Shown piece after piece: positions 1-8,419 of a stretch of 52,812 nucleotides of DNA. Source of the DNA: a bacterium (GTDB lineage Bacteria > Electryoneota > B3-LCP). The notes beneath the pieces are model-generated. The model worked only from the letters and a program-made list of their open reading frames with translations, made no database searches and was not told where the DNA came from. The stretch's first letter is position 1, and each line of letters starts with the position of its first letter. The stretch spans positions 1-52,812 of the forward strand of contig JAPKYS010000066.1 of NCBI GenBank assembly GCA_026394195.1. The letters run 5' to 3'. Made by a program: the position numbers and the translations under genes.

Positions 1-89
1 GGGCTGTTTGGTCTGCGGCATGGTGGACCTTCTTGTTTAATCAAGCTAGATGTAAATATAAGGAATCAAGAAGGAAATTCCAATATAAA

Positions 90-121
90 GAGGCTGACCT
101 TTTGGGACAGCCCCTTTTTAT
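90..121 (+). terminator. Probable intrinsic terminator at the left edge
   Basis: A GGCTG/CAGCC stem, extended by one more G-C pair past an A-C mismatch, is followed by CCTTTTTATT. It would end a rightward transcript entering from outside the window. A short open frame ending at base 40 (last residues CGMVDLLV) could be the tail of that gene, but twelve codons are too few to identify it. Confidence 0.5.
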
Positions 122-180
122 TATAATGGTTCCCATAATTCTCTGGACATAGAACAAATCAGATTTTCGATAGACAGTCG

Positions 181-270
181 TGTCACTCCGGCTTAGCCTG
201 CCCCATTGGGGTCCGGAGTCAGACACGCCGTCAGATTCCCGACGCAGGCTGAAGCCTTTGCGGGAATGAC
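181..270. repeat. Two adjacent palindromic intergenic elements
   Basis: The first element pairs an outer CTCCGG with CCGGAG around an inner CCCC-ATT-GGGG stem. The second pairs GTCA(g)ATTCCCG with CGGGAATGAC around an inner AGGCT-GA-AGCCT hairpin. They resemble the gggaatgac-type dispersed palindromes common between genes in many bacteria. Apart from these and the terminator, I see nothing in the first 334 bases. Confidence 0.5.
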
Positions 271-334
271 GGCTTCTCTTACCCTGTGACGTAAGTCCAG
301 TTACTTATGGGAATCGCTATACCATCGAAATCAA

Positions 335-1753
335 TCAGAGTTCTTCAGCGATCCGTTGTGCAATTATCTTTTCTTCTCCACTGAAAACTGTGCGCAGATC
401 CACGATCAGGGCGTTCTCAGCGATGCGCGTAAAAATAGGTGGATCGCCGAGCCTGAGTTTCTTCCCCAATTCCTCTGGGGATAGGGTGTGCGGTTTGACG
501 ATCAGCGCATAGGTAGGAATGCTCTTCCCGGGTAAACTTCCCGACCCCATTTCGGTTTCGCTGGGAACCACCATCAAGTCCGCTTTATCGCCAATCTTCG
601 ACCGAAGTGATCTCTTCAGACCCTGAGTGCGCTTTTTTACTGCACTCACCGACTCGGTTATCATGTGAACCACCGGGTGGGTATCGTAGAGTTTTTCCGG
701 CTCCAGATACAGTTTCAACGTGGCTTCGGCTGCGGCATAAGACAGCTTGTCGCAGCGCAGGGCGCGAGTTAGCGGATTGCGCTTGATGCGCTCGACGAGT
801 TCATGTCTGCCGATGATGAAGCCGCATTGTGGACCGCCCAGCATCTTGTCACCAGAAAAACAGACCACATCCACTCCATCCCGCACCGATTCCTGAACCA
901 TGGGTTCCTTCGGGAGACCGAATTTACTCAAGTCAACCAGCGCTCCTGAACCGAGGTCATCCACCACCGGAATCCCTCGCCTTTTACCCAATTCCGCCAG
1001 GTCTTTCAGTGACACCTCACCTGTGAAACCAATAATGGTGTAATTGGACGTATGAACCCGCAGGATGATCGCCGTATTATCTGTGATAGCATTTTCGTAA
1101 TCGCGCAGATGCGTTCGGTTGGTTGTTCCGACTTCAACCAGTTTACATCCGGACCTTTCCAATACTTCTGGAATGCGGAAAGCGCCGCCGATTTCGATCA
1201 ACTGCCCTCTGCTGACGATAACTTCTTTGCCCGCCCCCAAAGCGTGCAGAATCAGCATGGTTGCAGCGGCATTGTTGTTGACCATCATACCGGACTGAGC
1301 TCCGGTGAGGTGCGAAAGCAGACCGTCCAGGTGCAGGTGTCGGTCCCCTCGTCGTCCAGTATCACGGTTGATCGCCAGGGTGCAATACCCTTTCAATGCC
1401 TGATGAACGGCCTCGCGTGCTGCCGGTGCCAGGGGAGCGCGGCCCAGAGCGGTATGCAGGATCACTCCGGCGGCGTTGATCGCCGGCTTCAGGGAAGTTT
1501 CCAGAGCCCGCCTGGCGATGTCAAGAGCACGCAAGGCGATATCGTTTTCTTCCAGTTTGAAATTTTCAAGATCGCCTTCTGAAGCTTCCAGAAGGTATCG
1601 TCTGATCCGATCCAGCTCCCGGCGCACAATATCATTGACGAACAGCGTCGGATGCGTCTCGCGCAGAAACCGGATTTCCGGGTGGTTTAACAGCGCCGGC
1701 ATACCGGGTAACCGGTCCAGCAGCTTTTGCCGTGAGTTTTCTTCGTCTGACAT
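335..1753 (-). CDS. selA: L-seryl-tRNA(Sec) selenium transferase
   Basis: SelA is a PLP enzyme that converts seryl-tRNA(Sec) to selenocysteinyl-tRNA(Sec) using selenophosphate. The 472-residue length is normal for the family. The N-terminal region (LPGMPALLNHPEI) and the PLP lysine in SGDKMLGGPQ, at about residue 303, are both clear. The start is an ATG with an excellent promoter about 70 bases upstream. selB, selC and selD are not in the window, and I found no in-frame UGA selenoprotein gene here, so the other Sec genes must lie elsewhere. The gene is divergent from the neighbouring SDR gene. Identity is secure; physiological use of selenocysteine is inference from family knowledge. Confidence 0.96.
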   Translation of the reverse strand: MSDEENSRQKLLDRLPGMPALLNHPEIRFLRETHPTLFVNDIVRRELDRIRRYLLEASEGDLENFKLEENDIALRALDIARRALETSLKPAINAAGVILHTALGRAPLAPAAREAVHQALKGYCTLAINRDTGRRGDRHLHLDGLLSHLTGAQSGMMVNNNAAATMLILHALGAGKEVIVSRGQLIEIGGAFRIPEVLERSGCKLVEVGTTNRTHLRDYENAITDNTAIILRVHTSNYTIIGFTGEVSLKDLAELGKRRGIPVVDDLGSGALVDLSKFGLPKEPMVQESVRDGVDVVCFSGDKMLGGPQCGFIIGRHELVERIKRNPLTRALRCDKLSYAAAEATLKLYLEPEKLYDTHPVVHMITESVSAVKKRTQGLKRSLRSKIGDKADLMVVPSETEMGSGSLPGKSIPTYALIVKPHTLSPEELGKKLRLGDPPIFTRIAENALIVDLRTVFSGEEKIIAQRIAEEL

Positions 1754-1762
1754 GGATAAACC

Positions 1763-1791
1763 TTGACTTTTAGACCGAATATGTTTATATT
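1763..1791 (+). promoter_or_regulatory. Sigma70-type promoter for the SDR gene
   Basis: TTGACT and TATATT are separated by exactly 17 bases, reading toward the SDR gene at 1920. The element lies just inside the selA transcript leader, so the two promoters of this divergent gene pair fire toward each other over a short overlap. Confidence 0.6.
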
Positions 1792-1823
1792 CTTAGGTCA
1801 TGCTGGCTCAGAGCAGGAATTTA

Positions 1824-1852
1824 AATATACAATAAATACTCTGCTTTGTCAA
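1824..1852 (-). promoter_or_regulatory. Sigma70-type promoter for selA
   Basis: On the minus strand a perfect TTGACA is followed after 17 bases by TATATT and a T/A-rich start region, about 70 bases ahead of the selA ATG. It overlaps the 5' leader expected for the rightward SDR transcript. Confidence 0.7.
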
Positions 1853-1919
1853 GCAGTGAATTCGCCGCAAGGCGAACCGAGGGGTGATTATCCCCAGGCT
1901 TTAATCTCAAATCCATTCT

Positions 1920-2792
1920 ATGAAAGTCCTACTTACTGGAGCTTCCGGCTTCGTAGGTCAACAGGTCCTGCATCAATTGTTGGAAGCGGGTCACCAGGTG
2001 TACGCGCTGGTGCACCAACAGAAAAGCATTACAGGTGCCATTGCGATCCCCGGTGACGTCTCGGTGCCCGAATCCATCGATATAAGGGCATTAAAGGGAT
2101 GCGAAGCAGCCATCCATCTCGTTGGAATTATTCGTGAATTCCCCAGCCGAGGAATAACCTTTGACCGGGTGCATGTGGATGCGACCCGTACTTTATTGTG
2201 GACCTGCCACCACGCGGGGATCAAACGGTACGTCCACATGAGCGCTTTTGGCGCAAGCCTGAAGTCCGGAGCCGCTTATCAACGCACTAAGGCGCAGGCT
2301 GAGGAGCTGGTGCGCTCCAGTCAATTGAAATGGACCATCATTCGCCCCGCCATGATCCTTGGCAAGAATGGTGTCTTTTTAAACACGATAAAGCGGTTGG
2401 CAAGCCTACCAGTAATCCCACTCATCGGTGATGGCGAGTTCATCGTCGCTCCGGTGTCGGTTGCCACGGCAGCGTCAGCGTTTGCGCAATCTTTGGTGAT
2501 TGCAGAAAGCGTCGGGAAAATTTATGATCTGGCTGGGGAGATTTTGACTTACCAGGAGATGATGCAGAAATTATCCCTCAAACTGGGTCGAAAGCCCAGG
2601 TTCGTTCACCTGCCTTTATCAATGATGAGAACTCTGGCCCTGCTATTTGACCGCTTTGCCTTTTTCCCCCTGACTCGCGAACAGATCATCATGCTGGAAG
2701 AGGCCTATGAACCAGGACCACCCGAGATCTATCACGATCTGGGGCTGCAATTCAAATGGCTGGATGATGTTTTTGACGAGGTTATAACCTGA
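1920..2792 (+). CDS. NAD(P)-binding atypical SDR, complex I NDUFA9-like
   Basis: A 290-residue Rossmann protein starting with the nucleotide-binding motif TGASGFVGQQV (GxxGxxG). Later blocks include HLVGIIRE, HMSAFGA, YQRTKAQAEELVR and WTIIRPAMI, which match the NDUFA9-like extended/atypical SDR group (NAD-dependent epimerase/dehydratase fold). Such proteins are linked to respiratory complex I or quinone metabolism in some organisms, but the substrate cannot be read from sequence. It is transcribed alone from the promoter upstream and converges on dapL with only four bases between the two stops. Confidence 0.85.
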   Translation: MKVLLTGASGFVGQQVLHQLLEAGHQVYALVHQQKSITGAIAIPGDVSVPESIDIRALKGCEAAIHLVGIIREFPSRGITFDRVHVDATRTLLWTCHHAGIKRYVHMSAFGASLKSGAAYQRTKAQAEELVRSSQLKWTIIRPAMILGKNGVFLNTIKRLASLPVIPLIGDGEFIVAPVSVATAASAFAQSLVIAESVGKIYDLAGEILTYQEMMQKLSLKLGRKPRFVHLPLSMMRTLALLFDRFAFFPLTREQIIMLEEAYEPGPPEIYHDLGLQFKWLDDVFDEVIT

Positions 2793-2796
2793 TACC

Positions 2797-3939
2797 TCAG
2801 AGTGTTGATAACCGATTCATGGCCTCTTCGAGACGGTGATAGGGTTGCGAAAGCGCCAGGCGAACGTACCCGATCCCGTTTTTACCAAAGCCGCGCCCGG
2901 GCGTCAGAATCACACCCTTTTCCATGGCGGCGTCGATCACCTTGAACTCTTCGTCCCCCACTTTTGCCCAGACATAGAAGGTCGCTTGGGATTTCACTAC
3001 CACCCAACCAAATCCCATCAGCTTATCCTCCACCAGCTTGCGTCTCCGGGCGTACTCATCCAAGTTGCTGCGCACTTCAGGCGGCGGATCAGCGCCGTTA
3101 TAACGGGATAGTCCTTCCGCCATGGCGCGCTGAATGAATAACGGCGCGCCGGAATCCAACTGTGCCTTTAAACTTGCCAGAGCCTTTATCAGCTCAGGTT
3201 TGCCGACCGCGAATCCAATGCGAAACCCCGTTGCGTTGAAGAGCTTTGACATCGAGAAGAACTCTATGGTATTTCGGGTAAATTGCAATAGCGATGGCGC
3301 CCGGTAGCCTCCAAAGGTCATTTCCGAATAGGCCGCGTCATGGATCACGACCGTTTCGGGGTGAGCCTCGCAGAAGTCGGCAACAGATATGAAAAATTCC
3401 GATGGAGCCGTTGCTCCGGTGGGATTATTTGGATAGTTTAAAAAGAGGATTCTACACCCGATAGCTTTAGTTAGATCCGGAATAAAATCTTTGCCGGGCT
3501 GTAGAGGCAGGGCTATCGGTATCGCATCATTCAATAAAGCAGCCGCTTGCGAATACACAGGATACCCGGGATCAGGCACTCCGACCCGGTCGCCAGGATT
3601 GACCAGGACCCGACTAAAATTCGCCAAACCTTCCTTGGCGCCGATCAAAATGCAGATTTCATCATCGGGATCGAGCTCAACCCCAAATCGCCCCCTGAAC
3701 CAACGCGCTACCTTTTTACGGACGTCTGCGTCACCCTGGCTGGACGGGTAAAAATGAGCATCTTCATCTTGCAGATGCTCGTGGAGCGCATTCATGAAGA
3801 AATCAGGTGGAGGAAGATCCGGATCTCCGATTCCCAGATCGATGAGGTCTACGCCGCGAGCTCGGAGTGCGGCGGCTTTGCGTTCCAACCCTGCGAAGAG
3901 ATAGGGTGGAAGTGCAAGATACCGGTTCGCAAAATTCAT
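2797..3939 (-). CDS. dapL: LL-diaminopimelate aminotransferase-like class I/II aminotransferase
   Basis: A 380-residue fold-type I PLP aminotransferase. GIGDPDLPPP near the N-terminus, FLNYPNNPTGA, HDAAYSEMTF and the PLP lysine in SMSKLFNATGFRIG (about residue 232) match the DapL family. DapL converts tetrahydrodipicolinate directly to LL-diaminopimelate for lysine and peptidoglycan synthesis. No other dap genes are adjacent, so a related aromatic or branched-chain aminotransferase cannot be fully excluded. It follows mntP by 34 bases on the same strand and may be cotranscribed. No convincing Shine-Dalgarno sequence precedes the ATG. Confidence 0.85.
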   Translation of the reverse strand: MNFANRYLALPPYLFAGLERKAAALRARGVDLIDLGIGDPDLPPPDFFMNALHEHLQDEDAHFYPSSQGDADVRKKVARWFRGRFGVELDPDDEICILIGAKEGLANFSRVLVNPGDRVGVPDPGYPVYSQAAALLNDAIPIALPLQPGKDFIPDLTKAIGCRILFLNYPNNPTGATAPSEFFISVADFCEAHPETVVIHDAAYSEMTFGGYRAPSLLQFTRNTIEFFSMSKLFNATGFRIGFAVGKPELIKALASLKAQLDSGAPLFIQRAMAEGLSRYNGADPPPEVRSNLDEYARRRKLVEDKLMGFGWVVVKSQATFYVWAKVGDEEFKVIDAAMEKGVILTPGRGFGKNGIGYVRLALSQPYHRLEEAMNRLSTL

Positions 3940-3973
3940 AAATTGTAATCACATGGTTTTAAGTTCATCTGAT

Positions 3974-4516
3974 TCATAGGATGAATGACGTTGCCAGTAC
4001 GACAAGGACGATACCCCCCAGAATTTCCGCCCACTTTCCCAGGGCTCGAGCAGCGCCCGCCCCCAGGAGCATTCCGGCAATGGTCATTGCAGCTGCTGTG
4101 ACACCGATAAACAAACACGCTGCCAGGATATTCTGACCCAACAACCCGAGGCTGAAACCTGCCACCAGTGCGTCCACTGACGTGGACACCGAAAGCAGGA
4201 CCAATAACCAACCCCGAGTGGGATCTTTTCGACTTGCGGGCGAATCCTCATGCCAGATGGCTTGGCGAGCCATATTAATGCCGATGATCACGAGGCATCC
4301 TGCTGCCACCCAGCGCCCGGCTTCCCCCAACATGCTTGCTGTCAGACTGCCGATAGCCAGACCGATCAACGGCATGAAAAACTGGAATAAACCGAAGTGG
4401 AAGCTCAATCTAAAAAGGCGGCGTCCATTCAAACCCTGTGACCCTACTCCAATAGCCACGGAGAAGGCGTCACATCCCAACGCAAGGGCTGCAGCCAGCA
4501 GTTCGAGGGAAATCAT
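3974..4516 (-). CDS. mntP: Manganese efflux pump, MntP family
   Basis: A 180-residue, mostly hydrophobic protein with the repeated acidic motifs of the MntP (DUF204) family: DAFSVAIGVG in the first helix and STSVDALVAGFSLG in the second half. These are the two metal-binding helices of the inverted-repeat six-helix fold. It would export Mn2+ across the inner membrane. I looked upstream for a yybP-ykoY manganese riboswitch and did not see one. dapL lies immediately downstream. Confidence 0.9.
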   Translation of the reverse strand: MISLELLAAALALGCDAFSVAIGVGSQGLNGRRLFRLSFHFGLFQFFMPLIGLAIGSLTASMLGEAGRWVAAGCLVIIGINMARQAIWHEDSPASRKDPTRGWLLVLLSVSTSVDALVAGFSLGLLGQNILAACLFIGVTAAAMTIAGMLLGAGAARALGKWAEILGGIVLVVLATSFIL

Positions 4517-4657
4517 GATGGCAATATAGCACTTTTCAAATGGATTTGCAAGTTGAATTTCCGCAGAGGAAGTTAGTAGAATTCACAGTATTTCTGCGCT
4601 TGTACATCAGAGTTGAATTTAGAAAGGTGAAAAAGTTCATTTTATCAAAAAAATTGC

Positions 4658-4688
4658 TTGACTTGTTCTGTGTAATTATTATTATATT
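4658..4688 (+). promoter_or_regulatory. Promoter-like sequence ahead of a truncated gene
   Basis: TTGACT is followed by a very A/T-rich stretch and TATATT (19-base spacer; an alternative ATTATA gives 17). It resembles the other promoters in the window but directly abuts the middle of a DUF362 domain, with no ribosome-binding site or gene start. This suggests that a deletion joined a promoter to an internal fragment. Confidence 0.35.
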
Positions 4689-4690
4689 AA

Positions 4691-5284
4691 CAAACTACCG
4701 CAGAAATTGCCGGATTAGTCAATTCGGAACTAACCATTGTGGATGCTCGCTCCATCATGACGGTGACTGGCCCCATGGTCGAGAACGGCGGCATAGTTAC
4801 TCCTGCCAATAAAATCATTTTAAGTGGCGACTTTGTGGCTGTCGATTCCTATGGAAGGAGCATTATGGCAGAGCTGGATAATACCTTCAATCTGGATTCC
4901 ATCCAGCCCTTGCTGCAGCGAGCCGTCGAATTGGGTCTGGGCATCGCTGATCTCACGCAGGTCGAAATCATTGAGATCGATACTCAATCCGTCCCGGGTA
5001 TGGGAGATCCGACTGGTCCGGATGGATTTATCCTGTATCCCAGCTTTCCGAATCCCTTCAACGCACCGACCAGCATCAGCTTTACACTGCCCGCACCAAG
5101 CGAGGCAATTCTTTCAGTATTCGATGCTTCGGGCAGAAAAGTAACAACGCCGTTGAATAACTGGCGAAATGCCGGTACTTTCCAGGTCACCTTCAATGCC
5201 GGGGGTCTGGCATCTGGGAACTATCTGGCTATGCTGAAAGCCGGTGGCTTCACCCATGTCCAGAAATTGGCTTTGGTCAAATAA
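4691..5284 (+). pseudogene. 5'-truncated DUF362 protein with T9SS sorting tail
   Basis: The frame opens right after a stop codon, and homology-like sequence begins at once: AEIAGLVNSELTIVDA, then SGDFVAVDSYGRS, which are the C-terminal blocks of DUF362 (compare TIVDALEAQ and SDDPVACDRIGW in the intact DUF362 gene of this window). The N-terminal half and any signal peptide are missing. A T9SS type A sorting domain follows from YPSFPNPFNAPTSI to the final HVQKLALVK. The only in-frame start is a GTG with no ribosome-binding site. The tail itself is intact, so the deletion removed only the 5' part. Product expression is unlikely. Confidence 0.7.
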
Positions 5285-5315
5285 GATTCAGCTGAATATC
5301 GACGTCTTTAACCCC

Positions 5316-5353
5316 GGGGCTGTCCTTTGTGTGAAATCGGTCAGCCCCTTTCC
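5316..5353 (+). terminator. Intrinsic terminator after the DUF362 remnant
   Basis: A perfect GGGGCTG/CAGCCCC stem with a 19-base loop is followed by TTTCC. Its stem closely resembles the terminator at the left edge of the window (GGCTG/CAGCC). Confidence 0.6.
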
Positions 5354-5388
5354 TCTCCCTCCTGACGCCCTAAAGGTCTCATTTCCCC

Positions 5389-5417
5389 TTGCGCTTTGCT
5401 AATTTTTTCCTTAAATT
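5389..5417 (+). promoter_or_regulatory. Promoter for proline dehydrogenase
   Basis: TTGCGC, a 17-base spacer and TAAATT lie about 40 bases ahead of the ATG of the proline dehydrogenase gene and just after the preceding terminator. Confidence 0.5.
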
Positions 5418-5455
5418 AGGGGCGTCAATCCTTTAACAACCAATCACGCACTGAT

Positions 5456-6361
5456 ATGAAACTCTTGAACAACTTCATCGCGCGGACACTGCCCATCGTC
5501 CCCAAACCGATAGTGGGCTATTTCTCTGCGCCGTACATTTCCGGCGAAAAGCTGGAAGACGCCGTCCGTGTCGCTCGCAAACTGAACAATCTGGGCGCTT
5601 GCGCCACCATAGACGTACTGGGTGAGCACATCACTAAAAAGGAAGAAGCTACCGCGTACGCCAACCAGTACCTTCAGGTACTGGACACCATTAAATCTGA
5701 AAAGCTTGACGCCAACGTTTCCCTCAAACCCACCCAGATGGGTTTGAATTTGGATCGGGATTTTTGCCTGCAAAATGTCAGTATGATCGCACAGAGGGCC
5801 AAGCAGCTCGGTACTTTCGTGCGCATCGATATGGAGGATAACACCTGCACCGATGATACCTTTCGGCTTTATCAACAATTGAAGGATACCCACCCTGTAG
5901 GCGTGGTTATTCAGGCCTACCTGCGCCGCACCGACGCAGATCTGGACATGCTGATCCCCATCCAGGCAAATCTAAGGCTTTGCAAGGGCATTTATGTCGA
6001 ACCCCACGCCATCGCCTACCAAGACCGCGAAATAATCCGCGGGAATTATCTTCACCTGCTGGAGCGTCTGCTCGAAGCGGGCTGCTATGTCGGCATCGCC
6101 ACTCATGACGAATATCTGGTCTGGGGAGCGTTGCGATTGATCCGGCGCTTGAACCTGCCCAAAGACCGCTATGAATTCCAGATGCTGCTGGGCGTGACTG
6201 AAGCATTGCGCAGCATTATCATCAAAGAAGGCCATAAGCTGCGTGTATACGTTCCTTTCGGAGCATCCTGGTATGCCTATTCAGTACGCCGCCTTAAGGA
6301 AAATCCGCAGATGGCCGGATACGTTCTGCAGAATCTTCTCAAGCAGCCTTCCCGGCTGTAG
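5456..6361 (+). CDS. Proline dehydrogenase
   Basis: A 301-residue monofunctional FAD-dependent proline dehydrogenase (TIM-barrel PRODH). It oxidises proline to pyrroline-5-carboxylate and feeds electrons to the quinone pool. Recognisable blocks are VSLKPTQMGL, the barrel strand FVRIDMED, RLCKGIYVEP, IATHDEYLV and the C-terminal FAD/substrate motif RVYVPFGASWYAYSVRRLKE, whose paired arginines bind the proline carboxylate in known enzymes. The length matches stand-alone enzymes (about 300). The partner P5C dehydrogenase is not in the window. The gene is flanked by its own promoter and a strong hairpin, so it is probably monocistronic. Confidence 0.93.
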   Translation: MKLLNNFIARTLPIVPKPIVGYFSAPYISGEKLEDAVRVARKLNNLGACATIDVLGEHITKKEEATAYANQYLQVLDTIKSEKLDANVSLKPTQMGLNLDRDFCLQNVSMIAQRAKQLGTFVRIDMEDNTCTDDTFRLYQQLKDTHPVGVVIQAYLRRTDADLDMLIPIQANLRLCKGIYVEPHAIAYQDREIIRGNYLHLLERLLEAGCYVGIATHDEYLVWGALRLIRRLNLPKDRYEFQMLLGVTEALRSIIIKEGHKLRVYVPFGASWYAYSVRRLKENPQMAGYVLQNLLKQPSRL

Positions 6362-6382
6362 TCCTCAGCTACTCAAACTTCC

Positions 6383-6432
6383 ACAGCGCCGGAATCCGCT
6401 CCATCGAAATGGAGATCAGGTTCCGGCGCTGT
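6383..6432 (+). other. Long two-stem hairpin downstream of proline dehydrogenase
   Basis: A 12-bp outer stem (ACAGCGCCGGAA with TTCCGGCGCTGT) encloses a second 6-bp stem (CTCCAT-CGAA-ATGGAG) through an asymmetric internal loop. It starts about 20 bases after the stop codon and has no T-run. It may stabilise the 3' end, act as a Rho-assisted terminator or be a structured RNA element. Confidence 0.5.
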
Positions 6433-6610
6433 CGCGTACTCTGCATCGGCCCTATTTGCTATCACACTGATTCCTGCCCCTAAAACAACGAAATAATTAG
6501 AAAATTCTCAAGATTGTGAAAAAACTTCATCAAAATTTTTAGAGGTGGGAACCTGCATTTCATTTCTGAGTAATATAGAGCGACGAATGACCATCCATTA
6601 TGGGTAATCT

Positions 6611-7549
6611 ATGATCAGTGTCCGCAATCTAAGCAAGCACTACGGTACCACCATCGCCGTCAACGACATCACCTTCGATGTGCAGAAAGGTGAGATCCTC
6701 GGCTTCCTGGGGCCCAATGGCGCCGGTAAGACCACGACCATGAAAATCCTGACCTGCTACATGCCACCGACCGCCGGAACGGTCACCGTGGAAGGCAAGG
6801 ACGTCATGGACAGCTCCCTGGAGGTGCGCAGCCAGATCGGGTACCTTCCGGAACAGAACCCGCTATATCTCGACATGGACGTGGTGGATTATCTCCACTT
6901 CGCCGCCGAGTTGCGGGGTGTTCCGAAAGAGCAGATTAAAGCGCGCACCAAAAAGATGGTGGAGCTCTGCGGGCTGAAAGACGTCTTCAGCCGCCCTATC
7001 GGTCAACTCTCCAAAGGGTTTCGGCAGAGAGTGGGTTTGGCGCAAGCCATGATCCATGATCCGCAGATCCTGATCTTGGACGAACCCACTTCGGGACTGG
7101 ATCCAAACCAGATCGTCGAAATCCGTCATCTGATTCAGGAACTGGGACGCCAGAAGACGGTTATCTTGTCCACCCATATCCTCTCGGAAGTTCAAGCAAC
7201 CTGCAACCGCGCCATCATCATCAACCAGGGCAAGATCGTCGCCGACGGGTCACTGGAGCAACTGCAGGCAGCTTTCCATGGAATGGAACGGATCACCATG
7301 GAGATCAAGGCGCCCAAGGATGGCTGTATCGATAAATTGCGCGCCATCCAGCATGTACAGAAAGCCTCTGAAACGTCAACTTCCGGTGACCTGAAGCGCT
7401 TCGTGCTGGAAACCGAGAAGGGACAGGATCTGCGCGAACAGATTTACGATCTCTGTGTGCGCGAAGGCTGGAAATTGCTGGAGCTTTACCGCGAACGCAC
7501 TACACTGGAAGACGTATTCCGTCAATTGACCAAAGTAGAAACCAACTAA
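6611..7549 (+). CDS. ABC transporter ATP-binding protein, GldA-like
   Basis: A 312-residue ABC ATPase with Walker A GPNGAGKTT, Q-loop region YLPEQNPLY, signature LSKGFRQRVGLAQA, Walker B LILDEPTSGLDP and the H-loop STHILSE. The YLPEQNPLY and LSKGFRQR forms, followed by an ABC-2 permease, a GldG-like protein and a DUF4340 protein, place it in the GldA / Nos-type exporter group. In Bacteroidota the Gld complex is linked to gliding; elsewhere its cargo is unknown. It is the first gene of a four-gene operon. A weak TAATAT box lies shortly upstream, but no good -35 element was seen. Confidence 0.92.
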   Translation: MISVRNLSKHYGTTIAVNDITFDVQKGEILGFLGPNGAGKTTTMKILTCYMPPTAGTVTVEGKDVMDSSLEVRSQIGYLPEQNPLYLDMDVVDYLHFAAELRGVPKEQIKARTKKMVELCGLKDVFSRPIGQLSKGFRQRVGLAQAMIHDPQILILDEPTSGLDPNQIVEIRHLIQELGRQKTVILSTHILSEVQATCNRAIIINQGKIVADGSLEQLQAAFHGMERITMEIKAPKDGCIDKLRAIQHVQKASETSTSGDLKRFVLETEKGQDLREQIYDLCVREGWKLLELYRERTTLEDVFRQLTKVETN

Positions 7550-7555
7550 AACTGC

Positions 7556-7611
7556 GTAACGGCGCTGCAAATAGTGCCGTTACTGATATTGCCACGGCAT
7601 TTGCCGGCAAT
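7556..7611 (+). other. Two hairpins in the ATPase-permease gap
   Basis: Directly after the ATPase stop an 11-bp stem (GTAACGGCGCT with AGTGCCGTTAC, one G-T pair) is followed by a smaller ATTGCC/GGCAAT hairpin. Neither has a T-run, so they look like intra-operon processing or stabilising structures rather than terminators. Confidence 0.45.
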
Positions 7612-7629
7612 CGCAAATCGGAGTACCCT

Positions 7630-8337
7630 ATGAAGAATGTCCTGACAATCTACTTCAAAGAGATGAAATCCTACTTCAACTCCCCGGTGGCTTACATCTT
7701 CATCACCGTCTTCCTGCTCTTCACCGGGTGGTTCTTCTCCTCCAACTTTTTCCTGCAGGGGCAGGCTTCGGTATGGGGAGCGCTCACGGTGATCCCGTTG
7801 ATCCTGGTGTTCTTCATTCCAGCCATTACCATGCGGTCAGTCGCCGAGGAGAAAAAATCCGGGACCATCGAGCTGTTGGTGACCATGCCCACACGGGACA
7901 TGGAAATCATCCTGGGTAAATTCTTCGCAGCGCTGACCCTTCTCGTTATAGCGCTGCTCTTCACCCTGACTTACGTAATAACCGCATCATCGTTAGGTAA
8001 TTTGGATACCGGTCCAACCTTCTGCGGTTATATCGGGCTGGTGCTGATGGGTTCAACCTATCTGGCGGTCGGCCTCTTTGCTTCATCGTTGACTGAGAAT
8101 CAGATTATCGCCTACATCATCGGCTGGGCGATTGTCTTCGTCTTCTTCATGCTGGACAAGGTGCTGATGTTTGCTCCGGGTCCCCTGGTTTCTTCGTTGG
8201 AATATCTTTCCACCGAGTACCACTTCAACAGTCTGGCGCGCGGCGTCATCGATACACGGGACGTCATATACTACCTGTCCATGACGACCTTCGCGCTGAT
8301 CCTGGCAGGCCGAGCCTTGGAAAGCCGCAAGTGGTAA
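7630..8337 (+). CDS. ABC-2 permease subunit, GldF-like
   Basis: A 235-residue membrane protein. The N-terminal segment YFKEMKSYFNSPVAYIF is characteristic of the GldF / NosY-type permease family, as is the block MRSVAEEKKSGTIELLVTMP preceding the second helix pair. About six transmembrane segments can be seen. It would form the channel driven by the ATPase encoded just upstream. A GGAG ribosome-binding site precedes the ATG. Confidence 0.9.
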   Translation: MKNVLTIYFKEMKSYFNSPVAYIFITVFLLFTGWFFSSNFFLQGQASVWGALTVIPLILVFFIPAITMRSVAEEKKSGTIELLVTMPTRDMEIILGKFFAALTLLVIALLFTLTYVITASSLGNLDTGPTFCGYIGLVLMGSTYLAVGLFASSLTENQIIAYIIGWAIVFVFFMLDKVLMFAPGPLVSSLEYLSTEYHFNSLARGVIDTRDVIYYLSMTTFALILAGRALESRKW

Positions 8338-8419
8338 CTGTAATTCGATAGAATCCCGGTCAAATAACCGATAAATCAGTTCCCAAGACACGCTCAATCC
8401 TATAAGTCGATAAACTACT

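Noticed and set aside
2..40. Possible C-terminus of a gene entering from the left edge (ending GMVDLLV)
   Set aside because: Only twelve codons are visible and other frames are also open, so it cannot be supported as a feature.
4516..4700. yybP-ykoY manganese riboswitch upstream of mntP
   Set aside because: The expected paired helices and conserved loops could not be found in the upstream sequence on the minus strand.
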